From the NCBI GenBank assembly GCA_035560415.1, contig DATMZG010000058.1, positions 1 through 25,763 on the forward strand: a stretch of DNA of 25,763 bases, read 5' to 3'. This document shows, in pieces, positions 14,754-21,213 of the stretch (the first letter of the stretch is position 1; each line of letters opens with the position of its first letter). The notes beneath the pieces were generated by a model. That model searched no databases. It was not told the origin of the DNA and saw only the letters and a list, made by a program, of their open reading frames with translations. This DNA is from DATMXT01 sp035560415. GTDB taxonomy: Bacteria > Bacillota > Clostridia > Oscillospirales > Feifaniaceae. A program made the translations under genes and the position numbers.

Positions 14754-15482
14754 TTACTGACGATACGCTTTCAAATATTCGGCCACCGACCGGCTCATCT
14801 CCTTGGAGAAGTCCGAGTTGTACTTTCTCTCACAAAAAGCGCGGCACCAGTCCTCAAAGGGCGTCCCCTCGGTCTCGTGGGCCAGCATCCCCCGCAGCTC
14901 GGAGCCCGCCATGCGGCGGTAGGCGTTTTCGTGGACGATGTGGGACAGCTCGCAGCGCTGGGGCTTTTTGCGGCCGAGCTGCTGCGCCATGGGATATCCG
15001 AAAATGAGCATGGCGGCCGGAAACACGTATTCGGGCAGCTTTAAAAGTTCCCGATGTTCCTCGCACTGCTCCATGATATCCCCGATATAGCAGGAGCCAA
15101 CGCCAAGGCTCCACGCCGCCGTCACGGCGTTTTGCGCCGCGATGCAGGCGTCGACAACCGCGAGCACAAAATCGCCCGCGCCCGGCTTTCTGGGGGTGCA
15201 GCCGCCCTCGAGGTAGACGTCGTACCACTTTTGCGCGTCGGCGCAGAAGATGAGCACCATGGGGGCCTTCGCAATAAAGGGCTGGTTGTCGCAGGTGACG
15301 GCAAGGCGGTCTTTCAGCTGCTGGTCCATGATGTCGAGAATCGTGTAAAGCTGCTGATTGCCCGCCGTCGGCGCCTGCGCCGCGGCCAGGAGAATTTCGC
15401 GCTTTACGTCCTGCGGGATTTCCCTGTCCTCAAATACGCGCACGGATTTTCTTGTGTGAAGGTTTTGTATGACCTCGTTCAT
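14754..15482 (-). CDS. Nitroreductase-family FMN oxidoreductase
   Basis: This is a 242-residue FMN-dependent oxidoreductase. The N-terminal signature R-K-S-V-R-V-F (11-17) with AAAQAPTAGNQQ (33-44) forms the FMN phosphate and isoalloxazine site of the family. GVGSCYIGDI and the LIFGYP strand are also typical. The C-terminus (about 190-242) has an extension with CRAFCERKYNSDFSKEMSRS found in anaerobe members. The start at 15482 has GAGGAG about 5 bases upstream; the in-frame codon at 15506 lies inside a hairpin. It lies between the molybdenum enzyme and the dicluster protein, separated from the latter by 1 base. It may supply or accept hydride for the locus, for example reducing an enone or quinone-like intermediate. 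The substrate is unknown, and this gene may not be a fixed member of the Trs set. Confidence 0.85.
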   Translation of the reverse strand: MNEVIQNLHTRKSVRVFEDREIPQDVKREILLAAAQAPTAGNQQLYTILDIMDQQLKDRLAVTCDNQPFIAKAPMVLIFCADAQKWYDVYLEGGCTPRKPGAGDFVLAVVDACIAAQNAVTAAWSLGVGSCYIGDIMEQCEEHRELLKLPEYVFPAAMLIFGYPMAQQLGRKKPQRCELSHIVHENAYRRMAGSELRGMLAHETEGTPFEDWCRAFCERKYNSDFSKEMSRSVAEYLKAYRQ

Positions 15483-15504
15483 CGGATCTCCTCTTTGTTT
15501 TTGC

Positions 15505-15533
15505 AAGGGCCGGGCCCTTCGGCCCGGCCCTTT
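15505..15533 (-). terminator. Strong GC hairpin between aldehyde oxidoreductase and nitroreductase genes
   Basis: The perfect stem AAGGGCCGGGCC / GGCCCGGCCCTT has a 4-base loop. On the minus strand it is followed by GCAAAAAC, with no T run, so it is at best a weak terminator. It could attenuate the downstream genes or stabilise the upstream message. It lies in the 59-bp gap just after the aldehyde oxidoreductase stop. Confidence 0.45.
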
Positions 15534-15541
15534 GTCGTCAG

Positions 15542-18415
15542 TTATTCGGCTTGCAGCGGGCCGCCGGCGGCGCCGACCGGATTTGCCACGATGTTGTCGA
15601 TCTCGTCATAGAAGTCGGTGCCAAAGAAGTAGGGCGCCGGGGTCAGCTCCTCGCCGCGGGCGAGGGCGTCAAGCCCGGCCTTGATTTTGGCGGGCAGCGC
15701 CGGAATTTCGAAAATGCGCACGCCGCAGGCGTTCTTGATGGCGTTTAAGACCGCGACATGGCCGCTCGACTGGAAGAGCTCGGAGCACCCTGACGAGCCG
15801 TAGGGGGCGCGCGAGCGCGGGTTTTCAAGGTAAATTAAATTGAAGTCGTCCGGGATGTCCTGAATTTGCGGGACGCCGGCGCCCGCCATGTTGGCGTGCT
15901 TTTTGACGTCGTGATAGTCCTCCGACAGCGCGTAGCCGATGGAGTGGGAGAGGCCGCCGTAGGCCTGCCCGTCGACCGAGGCCTTGTTTCCGATGACGCC
16001 GACGTCTGCCACTGAGGTGTAGGCCACGACCGTCGCCTTGCCGGTCGCGACGTCGACCTCGACCTCGCTGAGGAACATCGCGTACATATAAGTCGGAATG
16101 GGGTCGCCGACGCCGGTGTCGGGGCTGTACTCGACGAGCTCGGGGAAGTTCTGGGTGTTGGAGTACCGGCCCTCAAAGGTGGTGGGAAGGCCCGCCGCCA
16201 CCATCTCGCCGTAGGTGCGGTAGCTGCCGTCCTCTTTGCGCATGGCGGCGAGCATCTCGGCCGCCACCTGCAAAATGGCGTAGCCGTTCATCATGTGGGA
16301 GCGGCTGCCGCCCGCGATGCCGCTGTCGGGCGAGAGCTTGGAGTCGTTGATGGGCTTGACGTTGATTTTTTCGGGGGTCAGTTCGAGCGGCTTTAAGGCC
16401 TCGAGCGTGAACATGACGGTGCCGACGTCGCCCCCCTGCCCGATGTCCTCCCAGGTGTTGTAGACCGTGACCGTGCCGTCCGGGTTGAGGTCGATCTTGG
16501 AGCCGGCGCTGTCGTGCTTGCCGCCGGTGCAGTTGTAGGAGCCAAACGCCACGCCGACGCCGTGCGGCTTTTCGGGGGTGCTGCGCTGCGCTGCGCTCTT
16601 TTTCATGGCCTCGTAGTAAGGCCTTGCCGTGTCCATGATCTCCTCCATCGGATATTCGCGGTAGGGGTAGCTGTTGGGGGTCGTGTCGCCCGGGCGGGCG
16701 ATGTTGAGGTAGCGGAACTCGAAGGGGTCGATGCCGGCCTTTTCGGCCAGCATGTCCATGATGGCCTCGGAGGCCGTCGTAATCTGCGGCGCGCCGAAGC
16801 CGCGGTAGGCGACGCCGTAGTTGTGGTTGGTGTTGGCCATGCGGGCAAGGCCCATGACGTTCGGAATGCTGTAGGGCCAGCCCATGTAGCGGATGAAGCG
16901 GGTGATGAGCCCCTCACCGCCGTCGGAGTAGGCGCCGTGGTCGACGGCCGTGTCGTATTCAAGGGCCGTGAGCTTGCCCTTTTCGTCGCAGGAGAGCCTT
17001 GCGTTTGTATAGCAGGCGCACCGCTTGCCGCTGAAATGCTGGAACTCCTCCCACGACATGGAGAGCGAGACCGGTTTGCCCGTGACCTGGGCCGCGACGG
17101 CCGTCGCCGCGAATGACGGGGCCGCCGTCGACCAGCCGAAGCTGCCGCCCGTCGTATTCATGATGATGCGCACGTTCTCCTTAGGCAGCCCGGCGACCTG
17201 CGCGACGGCACCCCTGGCCGAGTAGACGGCCTGCGCCTTGCACTGGACGGTCAGCATGCCGTCGTCGTCAAAATAGGCCTGGCAGATGTCGCCCTCGAGC
17301 GAAAGATGCGGCTCGCGGGAGGCGTAGAAGCTGCCCTCGGCCGAGTAGGCCGAAGTCTCAATGAGCTCCGGCACATCCTCGAAATCGCCCTTGAGCACCG
17401 GCTGGCGGATGAAGACGTTTGGGGTGTCCTCGTGCACCCGCATGGCGTCCGGCATGCTGGCCTCAAGGAAGGTCAGGTACTCGGGCAGCTGTTCGAGTTC
17501 CACCTCGACCGCGGCGGCAGCAGCCCTCGCGTGGGCCCTGGTGTCGGCCGCGACGAGGCCGACAATGTCGCCGTAGCGGAAAATTTTCTCGTCGCAGAAA
17601 ATCGGGTGGCTGGGGTCGACGACCGTGCTGCGCTTGTGGTTGTTGAAAGCCGGCAGCCGGTTGACCCCCTTGACGTCCTTTGCCGTGATGACCGCGACGA
17701 CCCCCTCCATTTTCTCGGCCTTGGAGGTGTGGATGCCGAGAATCCGGGCGTGGTGGGCTTTTTTCGGCTGAATGATGGCGAGGTGCAGCGTGCCGGGCGG
17801 CATATGCTCGGCGACGTCGTCGCCGTACTCGGCAAGGCCGCAGACCTTGGCGACAGCGGTGGGGCGCGGAACCGGCGAGCCGTAGTAGGCGCCGTTTTCG
17901 GGGTTTTTATACCTGATGTCGGCCATCGTGGCCTCGCCCCGGACGACTTTCGCCGCGTCCATGACGGCGTCGACCAAGGGCTTGTACCCCGTGCAGCGGC
18001 AGATGTTGCGGTGCTTTTGGAACCACTCGCGCACCTGCGCCCTTGTCGGGTTGTTGTTTTGTTGCAGCAGCGCGTAGGCTGACACGATAAAGCCGGGCGA
18101 GCAAAAGCCGCACTGGGCCGAGCCGTGGGTGATCCAGGCCTGTTGGAGCGGATGGAGGCAGGCGGGCGTGCCGACGCCCTCAATCGTGATGACCTCGCTG
18201 TAGTCCTCAACCGTCTTGATGCGGCGGGTGCAGGAGCGGATGACCTCGCCGTTTAAAATGACTGAGCAGGCGCCGCAGACGCCGGTCCCGCAGCCGACCT
18301 TGACGCCCGTGAGCCCTTCCCGGCGCAGGACGTCGGCAAGCGAGTCCTTTTCGGGGTCGCAGGTGAGCATCCGGTCGGCGCCATTGATGTTGAGCCAAAG
18401 TTTACGCAGTTTCAT
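15542..18415 (-). CDS. Molybdopterin-dependent aldehyde oxidoreductase (MOP type, single chain)
   Basis: This 957-residue single-chain enzyme of the xanthine oxidase family would oxidise an aldehyde to a carboxylate using a molybdopterin cytosine dinucleotide cofactor. The N-terminal plant-type [2Fe-2S] domain has Cys42, 47, 50 and 62; the second [2Fe-2S] domain has Cys102, 105, 139 and 141. This is the spacing of Desulfovibrio gigas MOP (Cys40/45/48/60 and 100/103/137/139, from memory). The Mo domain carries TTGGSFGWS, AYRGFGAPQ and the C-terminal G-S-S-G-C-S-E with the expected catalytic Glu. There is no FAD domain, so electrons leave via ferredoxin or flavodoxin-like partners. It is about 50 residues longer than D. 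gigas MOP (907). The start at 18415 has AGGAGG 7 bases upstream. Neighbours make it part of the Trs locus. No xdhC or mocA-type maturation gene is in this window. Confidence 0.9.
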   Translation of the reverse strand: MKLRKLWLNINGADRMLTCDPEKDSLADVLRREGLTGVKVGCGTGVCGACSVILNGEVIRSCTRRIKTVEDYSEVITIEGVGTPACLHPLQQAWITHGSAQCGFCSPGFIVSAYALLQQNNNPTRAQVREWFQKHRNICRCTGYKPLVDAVMDAAKVVRGEATMADIRYKNPENGAYYGSPVPRPTAVAKVCGLAEYGDDVAEHMPPGTLHLAIIQPKKAHHARILGIHTSKAEKMEGVVAVITAKDVKGVNRLPAFNNHKRSTVVDPSHPIFCDEKIFRYGDIVGLVAADTRAHARAAAAAVEVELEQLPEYLTFLEASMPDAMRVHEDTPNVFIRQPVLKGDFEDVPELIETSAYSAEGSFYASREPHLSLEGDICQAYFDDDGMLTVQCKAQAVYSARGAVAQVAGLPKENVRIIMNTTGGSFGWSTAAPSFAATAVAAQVTGKPVSLSMSWEEFQHFSGKRCACYTNARLSCDEKGKLTALEYDTAVDHGAYSDGGEGLITRFIRYMGWPYSIPNVMGLARMANTNHNYGVAYRGFGAPQITTASEAIMDMLAEKAGIDPFEFRYLNIARPGDTTPNSYPYREYPMEEIMDTARPYYEAMKKSAAQRSTPEKPHGVGVAFGSYNCTGGKHDSAGSKIDLNPDGTVTVYNTWEDIGQGGDVGTVMFTLEALKPLELTPEKINVKPINDSKLSPDSGIAGGSRSHMMNGYAILQVAAEMLAAMRKEDGSYRTYGEMVAAGLPTTFEGRYSNTQNFPELVEYSPDTGVGDPIPTYMYAMFLSEVEVDVATGKATVVAYTSVADVGVIGNKASVDGQAYGGLSHSIGYALSEDYHDVKKHANMAGAGVPQIQDIPDDFNLIYLENPRSRAPYGSSGCSELFQSSGHVAVLNAIKNACGVRIFEIPALPAKIKAGLDALARGEELTPAPYFFGTDFYDEIDNIVANPVGAAGGPLQAE

Positions 18416-18456
18416 TTGCTGCCTCCTGTTTTATATGCTGCCGCATATTTTGTCCG

Positions 18457-18864
18457 TCAGCCTTCGGGCAGCTGCCCCGACTCGGTCAGCAGCCGTTTGG
18501 CCTCAAAATAGGTCTTTTCAATGATGGCGGGACACCGCACCGCCTTGAGGGAGGGGTCGGCCCCGATGACGTCGGCGCAGGCGATGCCGCCGTACGCCCC
18601 CGTCATCTCGTCTTCAAACCACTCAGTGAGCCTCGGAATGAGCTCGGTTTTGGCCGTCTCCTTATCAAAGAGATTCAGCATCACGGCAGCCCCGGCCAGT
18701 GTGCCGCAGAGCAGCCCGCTGTAGAGCCCGAGGCAGAGGCCGCCGGCAGCTTCGACAAGCCGCTCGTTTTCCTCCCCCTTGAGCCAGAGACCCATGGCCA
18801 CCAGAATCTGCGCGCAGCAGAGCTTTTGCGCCCGAAGGGCCGCAATCATCTCCCGGTCGTCCAT
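18457..18864 (-). CDS. C_GCAxxG_C_C-type redox protein (DVU_1555-like)
   Basis: This 135-residue protein resembles the C_GCAxxG_C_C family: Cys16-Cys17 in KLCCAQI, GGLCLGLYSGLLCGTLAGA (41-59) with Cys44 and Cys53, and Cys96 and Cys111 near the C-terminus. The exact GCA motif is modified, matching the variant I recall as DVU_1555. Members are thought to bind a metal cluster or act in redox reactions, but function is unproven. The start at 18864 is preferred because AGAGGGGGG lies 6-7 bases upstream and a good promoter ends about 50 bases earlier; the ORF extends further, but its upstream part would read through the terminator and promoter. It is the first gene of the seven-gene unit, 41 bases before the aldehyde oxidoreductase start. 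Confidence 0.75.
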   Translation of the reverse strand: MDDREMIAALRAQKLCCAQILVAMGLWLKGEENERLVEAAGGLCLGLYSGLLCGTLAGAAVMLNLFDKETAKTELIPRLTEWFEDEMTGAYGGIACADVIGADPSLKAVRCPAIIEKTYFEAKRLLTESGQLPEG

Positions 18865-18882
18865 TCCGTTCCCCCCTCTGCC

Positions 18883-18895
18883 GCGGCATGGCCGC
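18883..18895 (-). promoter_or_regulatory. Leader hairpin just before the first Trs gene
   Basis: A 5-bp GCGGC/GCCGC stem with a 3-base loop sits in the short leader, ending 19 bases before the first start codon. It could affect access to the ribosome site. It may be no more than GC-rich sequence. Confidence 0.25.
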
Positions 18896-18915
18896 AGCTT
18901 GTCAGGATATAGAAA

Positions 18916-18944
18916 AGTATACCATATGGGGCATGCCCCGTCAA
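18916..18944 (-). promoter_or_regulatory. Promoter of the aldehyde oxidoreductase/Trs operon, with internal palindromes
   Basis: On the minus strand -35 TTGACG (18944-18939), a 17-bp spacer and -10 TATACT (18921-18916) with an extended TGG upstream make a near-consensus promoter. The spacer holds a perfect 12-bp palindrome GGGGCATGCCCC (18928-18939), next to CATATG and GTATAC palindromes. A repressor binding here would block the polymerase. The start would be near 18909, giving a short leader of about 45 bases. Confidence 0.7.
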
Positions 18945-18961
18945 TGACGGGGGACGCCTCG

Positions 18962-18999
18962 AAAAAGGGCGCCGGGGGCAAAAATCTCCCCCCGCGCCC
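18962..18999 (-). terminator. Intrinsic terminator of the CoA transferase gene
   Basis: On the minus strand the stem GGGCGC-GGGGG pairs with CCCCCG-GCGCCC around a 9-base loop and is followed by TTTTT. It lies 40 bases past the CoA transferase stop and just upstream of the Trs promoter, insulating the two units. Confidence 0.85.
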
Positions 19000-19039
19000 A
19001 GTTCATTTTTATGTAAAAGGTTCCTTGATATTCAGCGAT

Positions 19040-20230
19040 TCAGCTGATGAGCCCGCGGGCGCGCCAGTCGGCAATCGTATCCGCGTCAAAACCGAGCTCG
19101 CCCAAAATGTCGTCGTTGTCGCCGCCCGGCAGGCTCGGGCCCTTTTCGGGGCGGCACTTAAAGTCGCTCATTTTGATGGGGTTATTGGTGATGGTCATTT
19201 GATTGCCGTCGGCCAGCGGCACCTCAATGAACATTTCGCGGGCCACCCGGATGTGCTCATCGTTGTAGACCTGCTCGAAGTTGTTGACCGGCGCGCAGGG
19301 CAGGAGCGGCGACTTGGCGGCGACAATCTCGGCCACCGTCTTGTCGGCGGCCCACCCCTCAATGATTTTGCGCAGCTCCTCGCGGTGCTCAATGCGGGTC
19401 TCGCCTTTGGCAAAGCGGGGGTCGTCCGCAAGTTCCGGCATCTCAATGACCTCTTCGCAGAACATCTTCCAGGTGCGGGCGTCGGCAAAGACGAAGTAGC
19501 CGTCCTTGGCCTTATAGGCCTCATAGGGGCAGGCGTCGTTGAACCGGCTGCCGTCCCGCATCGGGATTTTGCGGTCAATGAGGTAGCCCGGGGACTGGGC
19601 GAGCTGGCTTGCGACCGACGCCTCGACCAGCGAGGTGTCAATGCGCTGGGCGATGCCGGTCGTCAGCCGCCCGTAGAGCGAGAGCAGGATGCCGATTGTG
19701 GCGTTTTGGGCCGTCATGACGTCGGCCATTGCGGGGCCCGGCAGCAGCGGGATGGTGTCCTTGGTGCCGGTGATCTGCATGACCCCGCCCATGGCCTGGG
19801 CCGCAAGGTCGTAGGCCGGGCGGTGGGCGTAAGGCCCCGTCTGCCCATAGCCCGAGACTGAACAATAGATCAGGTTTGGATTTAGTTTTTTACAATCCGC
19901 CACGCCAAAGCCCAGCCGGTCCATGACGCCGGGCCGGTTGTTTTCAAGCAGCACGTCGGCCGTCTCGATGAGCTTTGCGAAGGCCGTTTTACCCTCTTCC
20001 GACTTCAAATCTATCGCAAACGACTTCTTGCCGCGGTTGCAGTTGGTGAAGTAGCCGGCAAACTGGCCCACTTTGGGGGGCCTTGACCGGCTTGGGTCTC
20101 CGCCGACCGGCTCAATTTTAATGACCTCGGCCCCCATGTCGGCCAGGTATGCGCCGCAGAGCGGCCCCGCAATCGCCCTTGTGAAGTCGAGCACCCGGAT
20201 TCCCTCAAGCACCGGCAGTTTCTTTTCCAT
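19040..20230 (-). CDS. Class III CoA transferase (CaiB/BaiF family)
   Basis: This 396-residue family III CoA transferase would move CoA between carboxylic acids through an Asp-bound thioester. The N-terminal block LEGIRVLDFTRAIAGP and LADMGAEVIKIEP (8-41) is the family signature. Asp141 in AYDLAAQAMGG matches the nucleophilic aspartate of CaiB and formyl-CoA transferase. Length is normal. The start at 20230 is chosen by alignment with the family N-terminus; GGGAGAGGG lies about 11 bases upstream, a little far. It has its own promoter (20264-20293) and terminator, so it is a separate unit. Its place between the Trs locus and the second flavoprotein suggests it activates the acid used by one of them. 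The acid cannot be named: carnitine, bile acid, oxalate and aryl enoate enzymes all share this fold. Confidence 0.88.
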   Translation of the reverse strand: MEKKLPVLEGIRVLDFTRAIAGPLCGAYLADMGAEVIKIEPVGGDPSRSRPPKVGQFAGYFTNCNRGKKSFAIDLKSEEGKTAFAKLIETADVLLENNRPGVMDRLGFGVADCKKLNPNLIYCSVSGYGQTGPYAHRPAYDLAAQAMGGVMQITGTKDTIPLLPGPAMADVMTAQNATIGILLSLYGRLTTGIAQRIDTSLVEASVASQLAQSPGYLIDRKIPMRDGSRFNDACPYEAYKAKDGYFVFADARTWKMFCEEVIEMPELADDPRFAKGETRIEHREELRKIIEGWAADKTVAEIVAAKSPLLPCAPVNNFEQVYNDEHIRVAREMFIEVPLADGNQMTITNNPIKMSDFKCRPEKGPSLPGGDNDDILGELGFDADTIADWRARGLIS

Positions 20231-20263
20231 ACCACAACATCCCTCTCCCATTTTGTTGTTTTC

Positions 20264-20293
20264 AATATACCACGTCGGGGGGACACTTTTCAA
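20264..20293 (-). promoter_or_regulatory. Promoter of the CoA transferase gene
   Basis: On the minus strand -35 TTGAAA (20293-20288), an 18-bp spacer and -10 TATATT (20269-20264) with an upstream TGG extended -10 precede the gene. It resembles the Trs-operon promoter in its TGGTATA core. It begins just after the MerR stop. Confidence 0.6.
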
Positions 20294-20303
20294 GGCGCAA
20301 AGC

Positions 20304-21116
20304 CTATTTGGGCTCAATGCGCACCCAAATCAAAATGTAGTAGCGGGGGCGCCGGCCGGCGTTTTCAATGAAGAGCAGCCGGCAGCCGGTGCAGCTGGCG
20401 TATACATGGCCCCGCTCCTCCACATACCGGTGCAGGTGCGCAAGGTCTGCGGGGCCGATGGACAGGATGTCCTCTACCGCGATACAGGTGCGCACAAAGT
20501 GGCCGCCGGGCTGGAAAAACGCATCGTCCGGCAGCGGCAGCTTGAACTCGTCGACATAGTGGCACAGCGCCCCCGCCCCGACCTGAAGCGCATAGGGGCC
20601 CTCCCTGCGGTCTCTGAGCTCCGCGAGCGGAATGGTGGCCGAGACGTATGTAAAGGGCAGATGGGCAGTCCAGCGCGCGAGCAGCTTTCCGCGGCCCGCC
20701 CGAAGTCCCCCGGCCCGGCTGAGTGCCCCTATGGCCCAGGTCGCCGGGCCGTCAAACTCCTCGACGCCGTTTAAAATGCGCACACCGCAGCTCGCGTAAA
20801 CTCTGGTCTCCTGCATGCGCTTGATTTCGAGCTGGAGCAGCGCCAACTCTCGCGCCAGTTTTTCCTGCCGCGCGTCGAGCATGCCGAGGTACTCGCGAAG
20901 TGTCGCGTGCTTGAAAAAATCGCGGGTCTGGGACAGCGGCAGGTCGTAGCTGCGCAGCTCGCGGGCGAGCAGCACGGTCAGGGCGTCGTCCACAGAATAA
21001 TCATAATATCCGTTGTCCCGCACCGCGGGGTGCAGCAGTCCCATTTCCCTGTAATGCCGCACGGTTTCGGCCGTTACGCCGATGCCGTCGGCCAGCGCGT
21101 GAATTGTCGCCATCAT
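20304..21116 (-). CDS. MerR-family transcriptional regulator (second)
   Basis: This 270-residue regulator starts MMATIHALADGIGVTAETVRHYREMGLLHP, a standard MerR winged helix-turn-helix, followed by a wing (GYYDYSVDDA) and a long helix (about 85-120). The about 150-residue C-terminal domain contains CTGC in an effector region and ends YYILIWVRIEPK, like the first MerR in the window, so both may sense related ligands. The start is ATG 21116 or the next codon 21113, with GGGGTG about 7 bases upstream. A longer frame to 21320 would cross the divergent flavoprotein's promoter and start and is rejected. It faces away from the flavoprotein gene, the usual arrangement of a MerR regulator and its target. 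The ligand is not known. Confidence 0.87.
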   Translation of the reverse strand: MMATIHALADGIGVTAETVRHYREMGLLHPAVRDNGYYDYSVDDALTVLLARELRSYDLPLSQTRDFFKHATLREYLGMLDARQEKLARELALLQLEIKRMQETRVYASCGVRILNGVEEFDGPATWAIGALSRAGGLRAGRGKLLARWTAHLPFTYVSATIPLAELRDRREGPYALQVGAGALCHYVDEFKLPLPDDAFFQPGGHFVRTCIAVEDILSIGPADLAHLHRYVEERGHVYASCTGCRLLFIENAGRRPRYYILIWVRIEPK

Positions 21117-21127
21117 ATTTTCACCCC

Positions 21128-21158
21128 TTGACACTGTTGTAGCCCCAGAGTTTAGCAT
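21128..21158 (+). promoter_or_regulatory. Candidate MerR-type promoter of the second flavoprotein
   Basis: Consensus -35 TTGACA (21128-21133) and -10 TAGCAT (21153-21158) are 19 bp apart. The spacer has an imperfect inverted repeat, ACTGT and AGAGT, 9 bases apart. It lies between the divergent MerR gene and the flavoprotein gene, so MerR probably binds here and may also repress itself. Confidence 0.55.
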
Positions 21159-21213
21159 ATCATCAATGGGAGAAGTTGACAACCTCCCAAAACGTACGAA
21201 AAGGAGAATCGGT

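Noticed and set aside
14057..15007. Plus-strand open frame opposite the dicluster protein and nitroreductase
   Set aside because: It has low-complexity Arg/Gly-rich composition, no ribosome site, and is fully antisense to well-supported genes.
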